From NCBI GenBank assembly GCA_902775135.1, contig CACYKY010000002.1, forward strand, positions 62,001-126,000: a stretch of 64,000 bases of DNA, read 5' to 3'. Both the position numbers and the translations under genes were made by a program. The stretch comes from an uncultured Bacteroidota bacterium. Lineage in GTDB: Bacteria; Bacteroidota; Bacteroidia; Bacteroidales; P3. Below are positions 17,058-25,678 of the stretch, piece by piece (position 1 is the first letter of the stretch; each line of letters opens with the position of its first letter). Below the pieces are notes generated by a model, which had not been told where the DNA came from, ran no database searches, and saw only the letters and a program-made list of their open reading frames with translations.

Positions 17058-19100
17058 ATGATTGACCAAGAGACCATACAACGCATCATGGACGCCGCCC
17101 GTATCGAGGAGGTGATTGGTGACTTCGTGTCGCTCAAGAAGCGCGGAGCCAACCACATCGGTTGTTGTCCCTTCCACAACGAGAAGACGCCCTCCTTTTA
17201 TGTCTCGCCGTCCAAAGGCATCTTCAAATGTTTCGGCTGCGGCGAGGCTGGCGATGTTGTGGCCTTCCTCAAGAAGCACGAGCATTTCACCTATCCCGAA
17301 GCCCTTCGTTGGCTGGCCCAGAAGTATAACATCGAGATTCGTGAAGAGGAACAGACCGAGGAGCAGAAGGAGCGCCAGAGCGAGCGCGACGCCCTCTTCC
17401 ATGTCTCCGAGTTTGCACAGAAATACTTTGCCGACCTCCTCTACAACGACGAGATGGGACGTGCCGTAGGTCTCAGCTATTTCCACAGCCGCGGTCTTAG
17501 CGACGAAGTCATCAAGAACTTCGGACTCGGCTATTGTCTCGACGAATGGAGCAACTTCACCGACTATGCCCGTCGCAATGGCTACAGCGATGCCGTCCTC
17601 GAGAAGACGGGCCTCACCATTTTCAAGGAGCCCGACTCGTCCGACAAATCCTCTGCCGACCACCGTCGCAAGAGCTATGACCGTTTCCGCGGCCGTGTAA
17701 TGTTTCCCATCTACAGTATCTCCGGCCGCGTGCTCGGATTCTCCGGTCGCGTGCTCAGCTCCGAGAAGCAGGCCGCCAAGTATGTCAACTCGCCCGACTC
17801 CGATATCTACAACAAGAGCCGCATCCTCTATGGTCTCTACCAGGCCCGCTCAGCTATCGCCAAAACCAACAAGTGCTACCTTGTCGAAGGCAATATCGAC
17901 GTCATCTCCATGCACCAGTCGGGGGTGGAGAACACCGTGGCTTCTTGTGGCACCTCCCTCACTACCGAGCAGATTCGGCTCATCAAACGCTATACGCCCA
18001 ACGTAACCGTCCTCTACGATGGCGATTCCGCCGGCATCAAGGCGGCCCTCCGTGCCGTCAACCTACTCTTTGCCGAGGGCATGCATGTACGTGTAGTCCT
18101 CTTCCCCGACGGCGAGGACCCCGACAGCTATGCCCAGAAATATGGCTCCACCAAGTTGCAGGACTACCTGGCCACCCACGAGGACAACTTCGTCATGTTC
18201 AAGACACGCGTCCTCCTCGACGGCGTCAAGAACGACCCCATCCGTAAGGCCGAACTTGTCAAGGAGACCGTCAACACCATAGCCCTTGTGCCCGACCTCC
18301 TTGAGCGTACCGAATACATCTCCCAGTGCGCCCACCTCCTCGATGTCCCCGAAGAGGCGCTGGCTTCCGAGCTTGCCAAAGCCGTCAACCAGAACCGCCT
18401 GAAAGCCATCGAAGAACGGGCCAACCAGCCTGGTTCGGCGGATCAGCCCAGTTCTTCTGATACGACCAGTCCTACCCAGCAGACCCCTTCCGCAGACAAG
18501 CACGAGACCGTTTCCCAACCGCAAACGCCGACTTCCACATACCTTCCCCAAGCTCCCGCAGCCGAACGTCATCTCATCCAACTCCTGCTCAATTATGGCG
18601 ACCATACCCTCACTCAGTATTCCCCTGCCGACGACGGCACTACCCAAGAGATTTCCTTCACCGTCGCCCAAGCCGTTGTCAGCGACTTGCAGGCCGACGA
18701 ACTCTCCTTCTCCGACCCCCTCTGCCAGAAGATCTTCACCTACTACTGCGACACCCTCTCGCGCGGAGAAGCCCCCGACGCATCCCATTTCATCTCAGTC
18801 GACGACGAGGCGCTCCGTTCCTTCGCCATCTCCCTCATGCTCGACACTTTCCGTATCAGCGACACATGGCGTGCCAAGCAGATTTTTGTCCCCACCCTTG
18901 AGGACAACCTCCAGGAAGACCTCAACGAGACCATCCTCTCTTTCAAACTGGGCTGTATCAATGCCCGCATTGCCGACAACGCCCGTCGTCTCCGTTCCGT
19001 CGAGAATGATGAGGAAATGATGGGCCTCCTCACCGAGAAGAAACAGCTTGTAGAGCTCCGCCATCAGATTGGCATGGCCCTGCATCGTGTAATTGACTAA
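17058..19100 (+). CDS. dnaG: DNA primase
   Basis: DnaG lays RNA primers at the replication fork. The start at 17058 (MIDQETIQRIMDAARIEEVI) is the canonical DnaG N-terminus, rather than the in-frame ATG at 17016 that precedes the -7 box. 680 residues: CHC2 zinc-binding domain (CPFH at 37-40, CFGC at 58-61), catalytic core with FRGRVMFPIYSISGRVLGFS, TOPRIM with YLVEGNIDV and LYDGDSAG (about 318-325), and a C-terminal helicase-binding region after a Ser/Thr/Pro/Gln-rich linker (about 455-505). The linker is low-complexity but in frame. Confidence 0.96.
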   Translation: MIDQETIQRIMDAARIEEVIGDFVSLKKRGANHIGCCPFHNEKTPSFYVSPSKGIFKCFGCGEAGDVVAFLKKHEHFTYPEALRWLAQKYNIEIREEEQTEEQKERQSERDALFHVSEFAQKYFADLLYNDEMGRAVGLSYFHSRGLSDEVIKNFGLGYCLDEWSNFTDYARRNGYSDAVLEKTGLTIFKEPDSSDKSSADHRRKSYDRFRGRVMFPIYSISGRVLGFSGRVLSSEKQAAKYVNSPDSDIYNKSRILYGLYQARSAIAKTNKCYLVEGNIDVISMHQSGVENTVASCGTSLTTEQIRLIKRYTPNVTVLYDGDSAGIKAALRAVNLLFAEGMHVRVVLFPDGEDPDSYAQKYGSTKLQDYLATHEDNFVMFKTRVLLDGVKNDPIRKAELVKETVNTIALVPDLLERTEYISQCAHLLDVPEEALASELAKAVNQNRLKAIEERANQPGSADQPSSSDTTSPTQQTPSADKHETVSQPQTPTSTYLPQAPAAERHLIQLLLNYGDHTLTQYSPADDGTTQEISFTVAQAVVSDLQADELSFSDPLCQKIFTYYCDTLSRGEAPDASHFISVDDEALRSFAISLMLDTFRISDTWRAKQIFVPTLEDNLQEDLNETILSFKLGCINARIADNARRLRSVENDEEMMGLLTEKKQLVELRHQIGMALHRVID

Positions 19101-19119
19101 TAAAAAACAATAACATACC

Positions 19120-20349
19120 TTGGATATACAGACTCTTAAACAACGCTACGACATCATAGGCAACGACCCCAAGCTCCTCATGGCCCTCAACAAGGCTATC
19201 CAGGTGGCCCCCACCAATCTCTCCATCCTCATCACCGGCGAGAGTGGCGTGGGTAAAGACGTTTTTTCACGTATTATCCATGAAAACAGTTCCCGCAAGC
19301 ATGTTCGCCAAGGGCGAGGACTCATCTCCGTCAACTGCGGCGCCATCCCCGAGGGCACCATCGAGAGCGAACTCTTCGGTCATGTCAAGGGCGCCTTCAC
19401 CGGAGCCGACCGCTCCCGCAAGGGCTATTTCGAGGAAGCCGACGGCGGCACCATTTTCCTCGACGAGATCGGAGAACTCCCATTGGCCATGCAGGTCAAA
19501 CTGCTCCGTGTCCTCGAAAACGGCGAAATCATACCTGTAGGAAGCTCCACAGCTCAGAAAATCGACGTCCGCGTCGTAGCTGCCACCAATGTCGACATCG
19601 TCAAAGCTGTCCGCGAAGGCCGCTTCCGCGAAGACCTCTACTACCGTCTCAACCAGCTCTCCATCTATCTGCCGCCCCTCCGCGAGCGCAAGGAGGACAT
19701 CCCCCTGCTGTTCCGCAAGTTCTCCTCCGATGTTGCCGAGAAGTATCACATGCCCCCCATCGTCCTCACCGACGACGCCCGCACCATGCTCATGAACTAT
19801 CCGTGGTATGGTAACGTGCGCGAACTGAAGAACATCACAGAGCAGATAGCCGTTGTCGAAACCGAGCGCAGCATCACTCCCGATATCCTGCAGAACTACC
19901 TCTCCTATATCCCCGCCGAGCGCATGCCTGCCATCGTGCCCGAGGCTGCCAGCCCTGCTTCCGCCAGCCAGATTACCGACCGCGAGCTCCTCCTCAAGGC
20001 CCTCTCCATGGGACAGATGATCAACGAACTTCGCGGCGAAATCAACGACCTCCGCCAGATGGTTTCCCGTATGGCCCAGCAGGCCCCCTCCCCCCAGGCT
20101 CCAGCCACCTATCTGCCCTCCAATGCGCAACTCCCTACCATCCACAATCCGATTCCCGCTGCCGAGGAAGACTTCGTTACCCCCGAGATCATCGAGGACG
20201 ACACCGTGAGTCTCGAGGACCGCGAGCGCCGCGCTATACTTCGCGCCCTCGAGCGCAGCCAAGGTAACCGCAAGCAGGCTGCTGCCGACCTTCACATCTC
20301 CGAGCGCACGCTCTATCGCAAACTCAAAGGATACAACATCATCGACTAG
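19120..20349 (+). CDS. Sigma-54-dependent transcriptional activator without receiver domain
   Basis: 409 residues. The AAA+ sigma-54 activation domain starts almost at the N-terminus: Walker A GESGVGKD (40-47), the sigma-54 contact loop GAFTGA (about 91-96), Walker B GGTIFLDEIGELP, and the arginine-finger region REDLYYRLNQ. A Gln/Pro/Ala-rich linker (about 280-350) leads to a C-terminal Fis-type helix-turn-helix (GNRKQAAADLHISERTLYRK). No receiver or sensory domain is present, so activity must be controlled by expression or a partner. The start is a TTG, with no ATG until residue 21, well inside the domain. It lies 20 bp after dnaG and 3 bp before aroA. Confidence 0.9.
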   Translation: MDIQTLKQRYDIIGNDPKLLMALNKAIQVAPTNLSILITGESGVGKDVFSRIIHENSSRKHVRQGRGLISVNCGAIPEGTIESELFGHVKGAFTGADRSRKGYFEEADGGTIFLDEIGELPLAMQVKLLRVLENGEIIPVGSSTAQKIDVRVVAATNVDIVKAVREGRFREDLYYRLNQLSIYLPPLRERKEDIPLLFRKFSSDVAEKYHMPPIVLTDDARTMLMNYPWYGNVRELKNITEQIAVVETERSITPDILQNYLSYIPAERMPAIVPEAASPASASQITDRELLLKALSMGQMINELRGEINDLRQMVSRMAQQAPSPQAPATYLPSNAQLPTIHNPIPAAEEDFVTPEIIEDDTVSLEDRERRAILRALERSQGNRKQAAADLHISERTLYRKLKGYNIID

Positions 20350-20352
20350 CCC

Positions 20353-21600
20353 ATGAACACCAACGACATCCGCATCACCCTCCCTGCCTCCAAGAGCATG
20401 AGCAACCGCTGGTTGATGATCAATCATCTCACTGGCGGCCATTTCCGCATCAGCAAGCCCTCTACCTCCGGCGACACTCGCCTACTGCGTCGTCTGCTTG
20501 CGCAGATTGAGGCTGGCGGCGGCTCCGGTGTCTACTATTGTGCCAATGCAGGCTCCGTAGCCCGTTTCCTGATGCCTTTGCTGGCCATCACCCCCGGTCA
20601 CCATACCCTCACCGGCGACGAACGCCTATGCCAGCGTCCCATGGCTCCGCTCATCGAGGCCCTCCGCCAGATGGGTCTCCGTGTTGAGTGCACCGAAAAA
20701 GAAGGCTTCCTGCCCCTCCACATACAGGGCGGCATACCTACGCGCCGCACCGTCTCCGTCGACCCGCTGCTGAGCAGCCAGTTCGTCAGCGCCCTGCTCC
20801 TCATCGCACCGCGCATGCCCGAGGGAATCTCCCTCACCATGACCCAGCGTCCCACCTCGCGCCCCTACATCGAGATGACCTGCGACGCGCTGCGCCAGGC
20901 CGGCATCGAGGTGCGCCGTTCCTCCAATGGCCGCACCTACTATGTGCAGCACTTTGTGGGCAGACCCAAAGCTGCCGCCATCTCTGTGGAACGCGACTGG
21001 TCGTCGGCCTCCTATTTCTACACGATGGCCCTGCTGCGCCCCGACCTGCGCATACGCTTGCTGGGACTGCAGCTCGATTCCTGCCAGGGTGACAGCGCCA
21101 CCGACACCTTCTTCCGCCTCCTGGGTGTCCAGTCCACCGAGGTGCGTTCGCCCTATCGCTCCGCTGCTCGTTCCATCACCATCCAGGGTCCTCAGCCCGG
21201 AGCACGGCCGTTGCCGCCGAAAGTGCAGTACAACTGCATCGACTGTCCCGATCTTGTGCCCACTTTCGCAGTGGCTGCCGCCGCCGCAGGTGTCAAAACC
21301 ACCCTCAAGGGGGTCAGCAACATTGCTCTGAAGGAGAGCGACCGCATGCAGGCCATCTCCGACGAGCTGCAGCGCATGGGTGGACGTGTCAACTGCTCGG
21401 AAGAGGAGATGGTCATCCTGCCATCTGAGCTACACCCCGTCGAGCCGGTGCGCACCTACAACGACCACCGCATCGCTATGGCCTTTGCTCCCCTCAAACT
21501 CCGTTTCCCCGACCTCCAGATTGAATATCCCGAGGTGGTCGACAAGTCCTTCCCCGAGTTCTGGGAACAGTTCGACCTGGTGTTGCAGAACAAGCTATAA
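20353..21600 (+). CDS. aroA: 3-phosphoshikimate 1-carboxyvinyltransferase (EPSP synthase)
   Basis: The shikimate-pathway step joining shikimate-3-phosphate and PEP. 415 residues with LPASKSMSNRW (catalytic-site Lys14), NAGSVARFL (65-73, corresponding to the PEP-binding NAGTAMR loop), RPTSRPYIEMT, the general base in DCPDLVPTFAVAA (about 297), LKESDRM, and NDHRIAMAFAPL (about 370). The NAG loop reads SVAR rather than the usual TAMR/TSMR, so this is a divergent member. It begins 3 bp after the sigma-54 activator stop. Confidence 0.93.
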   Translation: MNTNDIRITLPASKSMSNRWLMINHLTGGHFRISKPSTSGDTRLLRRLLAQIEAGGGSGVYYCANAGSVARFLMPLLAITPGHHTLTGDERLCQRPMAPLIEALRQMGLRVECTEKEGFLPLHIQGGIPTRRTVSVDPLLSSQFVSALLLIAPRMPEGISLTMTQRPTSRPYIEMTCDALRQAGIEVRRSSNGRTYYVQHFVGRPKAAAISVERDWSSASYFYTMALLRPDLRIRLLGLQLDSCQGDSATDTFFRLLGVQSTEVRSPYRSAARSITIQGPQPGARPLPPKVQYNCIDCPDLVPTFAVAAAAAGVKTTLKGVSNIALKESDRMQAISDELQRMGGRVNCSEEEMVILPSELHPVEPVRTYNDHRIAMAFAPLKLRFPDLQIEYPEVVDKSFPEFWEQFDLVLQNKL

Positions 21601-21629
21601 TCGCAATAACCACATTCAAAAATCAATAA

Positions 21630-22448
21630 TTGAAAAAGCTCCTTGTCATCACGGGACCCACGGCGTCGGGCAAGACATCTTGCGCCATCCAGCTGGCGCG
21701 CCAACTGGACACAGAAATCCTCTCCTGCGATTCGCGCCAGTTCTACCGCGAGCTCCGCATAGGGGTGGCACGCCCCTCGGAGGAGGAGCTGGCGGCAGCG
21801 CCGCACCATTTCATAGCCTGCCGCTCGGTGACGGAGCCTTACAATATCTCCGACTACGAGCGCGACGCCCTCTCGCTGCTCGATGATCTTTTCCGTCGGC
21901 ATGATGTGGTGCTTGCCGTAGGCGGCAGCGGCCTCTATGTCGACGCCCTACGCCTGGGTGTCTCCTCCATGCCCGACCCCACGCCCGAGCTCCGTGCCCG
22001 CCTGCAGCAGATGCCCATCGAGGAGAAACGCGCACAGCTGCAGTTGCTCGACCCCGACTACTATGCCCGCGTCGACCTCCGCAACCCCGTGCGCCTGCAG
22101 CGCGCCCTCGAGGTGTGCTACATGACCGGCCGACCTTATAGCCAGGTCCTCGCCGAGCAGGAACGCGTCCCGCGCCCCTTCGACATCGAGGTGCGGGTGG
22201 TCAGCGTGCCCGACCTCCGCGACCGCATCGACCGTCGTGTCGACCAGATGATGGCCGACGGCCTCCTCGACGAGGTGCAAAGCCTCCTTCCTTACCGCCA
22301 CCTCTCCACCCTCCGCACCGTCGGCTACCGTGAGCTCTTCCCCGTCCTCGACGGCACAAAGAGGCTCGCCGACGCCGTAGCGGAAATCAAACTGAATACC
22401 TGGCACTACGCCCGCAAGCAGATGACCTGGTGCCACCGCTACATGTAA
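21630..22448 (+). CDS. miaA: tRNA dimethylallyltransferase
   Basis: MiaA adds the isopentenyl group to A37 of tRNAs reading UNN codons. 272 residues starting at a TTG (MKKLLVITGPTASGKTSCA); there is no ATG nearby and the P-loop lies 10 residues in, so this start is firm. Further motifs: CDSRQFYREL, YNISDYERDA, GGSGLYVDAL, NPVRLQRALEV and the C-terminal KLNTWHYARKQMTW. The product stops about 15-25 residues earlier than many homologues, losing only the extreme C-terminal tail. Confidence 0.94.
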   Translation: MKKLLVITGPTASGKTSCAIQLARQLDTEILSCDSRQFYRELRIGVARPSEEELAAAPHHFIACRSVTEPYNISDYERDALSLLDDLFRRHDVVLAVGGSGLYVDALRLGVSSMPDPTPELRARLQQMPIEEKRAQLQLLDPDYYARVDLRNPVRLQRALEVCYMTGRPYSQVLAEQERVPRPFDIEVRVVSVPDLRDRIDRRVDQMMADGLLDEVQSLLPYRHLSTLRTVGYRELFPVLDGTKRLADAVAEIKLNTWHYARKQMTWCHRYM

Positions 22449-22476
22449 CCCCTACCAAAGTGTTATCATGGACCTA

Positions 22477-22546
22477 TCAACTCCTACCATAGTAGGAGTT
22501 GATTAGGAGTTGATAAGGAGATGATAAGGCGATGGTAAGAAGATGT
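22477..22546. repeat. Hairpin followed by 11-bp degenerate tandem repeats
   Basis: A perfect 11-bp inverted repeat (22477-22487 / 22492-22502, CATA loop) runs into five 11-bp units of the form KTAGGAGTTGA decaying to TAAGAAGATGT. There is no T-run, so it is not a standard terminator. It lies 29 bp after miaA. Confidence 0.7.
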
Positions 22547-22601
22547 GTGAGGCTAAATATTTTGTGTTTCAGTATGTTGAAGGATTCTTGATGTGCTTTC
22601 G

Positions 22602-22654
22602 TAAACAATTTTGTTGAACAAAAATGTTAAACAATTTTGTCGAATAAGAAATGT
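22602..22654. repeat. Tandem 26-bp repeat over the tetR promoter, candidate operator
   Basis: Two head-to-tail copies (22602-22627, 22628-22654) beginning TAAACAATTTTGT. Each carries an AACAA-TT-TTGT(T/C) inverted repeat. The second copy contains the -33 element of the tetR promoter. Binding by the TetR protein is inference. Confidence 0.65.
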
Positions 22655-22666
22655 TTTGTATTTTTG
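22636..22666 (+). promoter_or_regulatory. Bacteroidota-type promoter of the tetR-efflux operon
   Basis: TTTG at 22636-22639, 19-bp spacer, TATTTTTG at 22659-22666, 52 bp before the tetR ATG. Confidence 0.8.
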
Positions 22667-22718
22667 CGGCTGAAATTAGTTCGATAAAAATGTTTAAAAA
22701 CTGATATAAGTTATTGAT

Positions 22719-23336
22719 ATGAAAGATAATAAAAAACAGAAGAGGATTTTGGAGGTGGCCGAAGAAGAGTTTCTGATGAAAGGTTTTTCCGGAGCCAGGA
22801 CTGTTGAGATTGCGGAAAGGGCAGGTGTGAGTCATTCCATGTTGCACTACTATTACAAAACGAAGGAACAACTTTTCGAGCATGTGATGGGCGAGAAGTT
22901 GCAGCGGTTGAAGGAGTCGGTAACAACGGTCTTTATGATTGAGGATATGCCTGTGGTGGAGAAGGTTGTGGAATTGGTTGTGCGCCATTTCGAGTTCCTT
23001 AGTGAAAATCCGGACTTGCCGAGGTTCATCATCAACGAAGTGATAGTGCGTCCGGAATATGCAGAGATGATGAAACGGGAGGCACTTCCGATACTGGAGG
23101 ATGCAGTGGCTCGGTTGCAGCGCGAACTGGACGCTGCGGCGAAAGAAGGGGAGGTGCGGACGATGGATGCCTCCACGCTGCTGATGGACATTGTCTCGGT
23201 GAACCTTTTTTCGTTTATCGTTGCGCCGATATTATCCTCGGTCAAACCGGACATGGACTTCCAAGCCTACTACCATGCTCGTTGCCAGGAGAATGTGCAG
23301 CTGATTTTGAACAGAATTAATCCGGATATTAAATAA
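22719..23336 (+). CDS. TetR/AcrR-family transcriptional regulator
   Basis: 205 residues: N-terminal HTH (EIAERAGVSHSMLHYYYKTKEQLF, about residues 31-54) and an all-helical ligand domain. It is the first gene of a run encoding an outer-membrane channel, membrane-fusion lipoprotein, two ATPases and two permeases, the same content as E. coli cecR-ybhGFSR, so it probably represses this operon and itself in response to a small hydrophobic ligand (inference). A tandem repeat over its promoter is a candidate operator. Confidence 0.92.
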   Translation: MKDNKKQKRILEVAEEEFLMKGFSGARTVEIAERAGVSHSMLHYYYKTKEQLFEHVMGEKLQRLKESVTTVFMIEDMPVVEKVVELVVRHFEFLSENPDLPRFIINEVIVRPEYAEMMKREALPILEDAVARLQRELDAAAKEGEVRTMDASTLLMDIVSVNLFSFIVAPILSSVKPDMDFQAYYHARCQENVQLILNRINPDIK

Positions 23337-23468
23337 GGTTTAAGGTTTATGGTTTAAGGTTTAAGGTTTAATGTTTAAGGTTTAGGGTTTAAGGTTTAGG
23401 GTTTAAGGTTTAGGGTTTAAGGTTTAAGGTTTAGGGTTTAAGGTTTAGGGTTTAAGGTTTAAAGTTTA
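23336..23468. repeat. 19-copy heptanucleotide repeat (AGGTTTA/GGGTTTA)
   Basis: Exactly 19 uninterrupted 7-bp units starting at the last base of the tetR stop and ending 6 bp before the tolC-like ATG. Most units are AGGTTTA or GGGTTTA, with three point variants (TGGTTTA, ATGTTTA, AAGTTTA). It fills the whole gap, so copy-number change would alter the distance between the genes without changing either protein. Confidence 0.95.
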
Positions 23469-23474
23469 AAGAAT

Positions 23475-24737
23475 ATGAAACGAGTTATACTTTTTTGGTG
23501 GTTGGCGATGGTGCCGGCGGTAGTGGAGGCTCAAGGCGTGACGCTCGACAGTTGCCGCAGTTGGGCACGGAGCCATTACCCGCTTGTGGAGCAGTATGGG
23601 TTGGTGGCACAGAGTGCGGAATACAGTGTGGTGAATGCTTCGCGTGCATGGCTGCCGCAGGTGCGCCTGTCGGCACAGGCCACCTGGCAGACCGATGCAG
23701 CACGGTTCCCCGATGCGATGAACACCATGCTTGCCACACTTGGCACCGACCTGGAGGGCATAAGACAGGACCAGTACAAGTTGGCTCTCGATGTGCAGCA
23801 GAACCTTTGGGATGGAGGACGCAGCAAGGCGGAGAAACGTATTGCCAAAGCTCAGGCAGAGGCGGACCGGTTGGCCGCCGACGTTGATTTCCATGCACTG
23901 GAAGGGCGTGTAGACAATCTTTTCTTCGGTATCCTGCTTTTGGAGGAACAGCGATTGCAGACCGAGAACCGCATGGCTCTGCTGGAGGAAAACTTGCGGC
24001 GCTGCCGTGTGATGGCCGAGAACGACCTGCTGATGCAGAGCGACGTGGACGCCGTTGAGGTGGAACTGCTTACGGCCGGACAGCAACTGGAGCAGGTTCG
24101 CTACTCGTGTGCCGCCTATCGCGAGATGCTGTCGTTGCTGACAGGCAGGCCCATGACAGAGGCTACTTTGGCAATGCCGGAGGAGTTGGGTGGAGACTTG
24201 CTGGTTGCCGAGCGTCCGGAGATGCGTTTGCTCGATGCCAGAATCGGTCAGGGTCAGGCGCAGGAAGACCTTCTGCGCTCTGCGTCGATGCCGCAGTTGT
24301 CGCTTTTCGCCCAAGGGTGGTATGGCTATCCCGGATTGAACATGTTCGAGAACATGCTGAACGGCGATTGGAGTCTCAACGCCGTGGTAGGCATCCGGTT
24401 GGCCTGGAATATCAGTGCATTCTATACACAGCACAACGACCTTGACAGGCTGCGCAACACTCAGCGGCAGTTGCAAGTGCAGCGCGACGTGGTGGCCTTC
24501 AACGAGGGGTTGCGACGTTCGGAACAGAGCAGCGAGATGGCACGTCTTCGGAAGGCTTTGCGCGACGACGACCGTATCGTGGCCCTGCGTCGCTCGGTTC
24601 GCGAGGCTGCCGAAAGCAAGCATCGCAATGGTGTCATCGGCACCACGGAACTGCTCCGCGCCATCACAGAGGAGAGCGCGGCTCAGTCAGCCAAGCTGCT
24701 ACACCGTATTGAATTATTGAAGAAACAATATGAATAA
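23475..24737 (+). CDS. TolC-family outer-membrane efflux channel
   Basis: 420 residues with a signal peptide (MKRVILFWWLAMVPAVVEAQG) and the alternating long-helix pattern of TolC-like proteins; LDSCRSWARSHYPLVEQYG near the N-terminus and the repeat half around KHRNGVIGTTELLRAITE are typical. It forms the outer-membrane exit duct for the ABC efflux system encoded downstream. Its stop overlaps an upstream ATG of the next gene. E. coli ybhGFSR lacks its own tolC, so this operon is more self-contained. Confidence 0.9.
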   Translation: MKRVILFWWLAMVPAVVEAQGVTLDSCRSWARSHYPLVEQYGLVAQSAEYSVVNASRAWLPQVRLSAQATWQTDAARFPDAMNTMLATLGTDLEGIRQDQYKLALDVQQNLWDGGRSKAEKRIAKAQAEADRLAADVDFHALEGRVDNLFFGILLLEEQRLQTENRMALLEENLRRCRVMAENDLLMQSDVDAVEVELLTAGQQLEQVRYSCAAYREMLSLLTGRPMTEATLAMPEELGGDLLVAERPEMRLLDARIGQGQAQEDLLRSASMPQLSLFAQGWYGYPGLNMFENMLNGDWSLNAVVGIRLAWNISAFYTQHNDLDRLRNTQRQLQVQRDVVAFNEGLRRSEQSSEMARLRKALRDDDRIVALRRSVREAAESKHRNGVIGTTELLRAITEESAAQSAKLLHRIELLKKQYE

Positions 24738-24756
24738 AGTGTTAAAAAAGGAAAAA

Positions 24757-25650
24757 ATGACAAATATGAAAAAGGGAATCTTTCTTTCGGCTGTGTTTTT
24801 GCTCGTTGCCTGTGGAGGCAAGCAAGACTTCGATGCGACGGGCACATTTGAGGCTACCGAGGTGACACTGTCTGCTGAGACAACGGGGCGCCTGCTCACC
24901 CTCGCCTCCGAGGAGGGTATGTTGGTGCACGAGGGGGAGGTGCTGGCGGTGGTGGACACTGCTGCACTGCACCTGCAGCTACAGCAGTTGCGCACCCAGC
25001 AATCGGCATTGCTCAAGAGCCGTCCCGACATCGGGAAGCAGGTGGCGTCGCTTCGCAGCCAGATTGTCAAGCAGGAGCGCGAGGTGGCACGCGTGGAAAA
25101 TCTGGTGAAAGACAATGCAGCCACGCGGAAACAACTCGACGACGCGCAGACCCAGTTGGGTGTGCTACGCAACCAACTCGATGCCACCCTGTCGCAGTTG
25201 GGTAGCAGCAGCGAGGCTATAGAACAGAATGCCGCTGCCATGGAATGGCAAATCAAGCAGGTGGCGCTGCAGTTGGAACGCAGCACACTCAAGGCTCCTA
25301 TGGACGGTATGGTGCTGGCTACCTGGTTGCATCCCGGCGAGATGGCTGTTGCCGGACGGCCCTTGTTGAAGGTGGCCGACCTCGACCACATCTATCTCCG
25401 TGCTTATTTCACCAGCGACCAATTGTCGAAGGTGAATCTGGGACAAAAGGTGACGGTGACAGCCGACTTCGGGGGAGACGAACGTTATGACTATGAGGGT
25501 ACCGTGACGTGGATTGCCTCCGAGAGCGAGTTCACCCCCAAGAATATTCAGACCCGCAGCAGCCGTGCCAACCTGGTGTATGCTGCCAAAATTGCAGTGG
25601 TGAACGACGGACGCCTGAAGGTGGGCGTCTACGGCGAAGTGAAGTTGTAG
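24757..25650 (+). CDS. HlyD/YbhG-type membrane-fusion lipoprotein
   Basis: About 297 residues. The periplasmic adaptor links the inner-membrane ABC permeases to the TolC-like channel. A lipoprotein signal (MKKGIFLSAVFLLVAC) places the lipidated Cys near residue 19. It contains a lipoyl/barrel half (TGRLLTLASEEGMLVHEGEV), a coiled-coil hairpin (about 70-165), and the second barrel half (LKAPMDGMVLATWLHPGEM). I chose the ATG at 24757, preceded by AAGGA; ATGs at 24730 and 24766 are also possible and change only the first residues. Confidence 0.9.
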   Translation: MTNMKKGIFLSAVFLLVACGGKQDFDATGTFEATEVTLSAETTGRLLTLASEEGMLVHEGEVLAVVDTAALHLQLQQLRTQQSALLKSRPDIGKQVASLRSQIVKQEREVARVENLVKDNAATRKQLDDAQTQLGVLRNQLDATLSQLGSSSEAIEQNAAAMEWQIKQVALQLERSTLKAPMDGMVLATWLHPGEMAVAGRPLLKVADLDHIYLRAYFTSDQLSKVNLGQKVTVTADFGGDERYDYEGTVTWIASESEFTPKNIQTRSSRANLVYAAKIAVVNDGRLKVGVYGEVKL

Positions 25651-25678
25651 TTTGTTTATGTGTCAAGGAAAGCAGAGT

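Noticed and set aside
23336..23468. CRISPR array or telomere-like DNA (TTTAGGG units)
   Set aside because: Units are 7 bp with no spacers, so not CRISPR. Resemblance to plant telomere repeats is coincidental in a bacterial operon with variant units and internal position.
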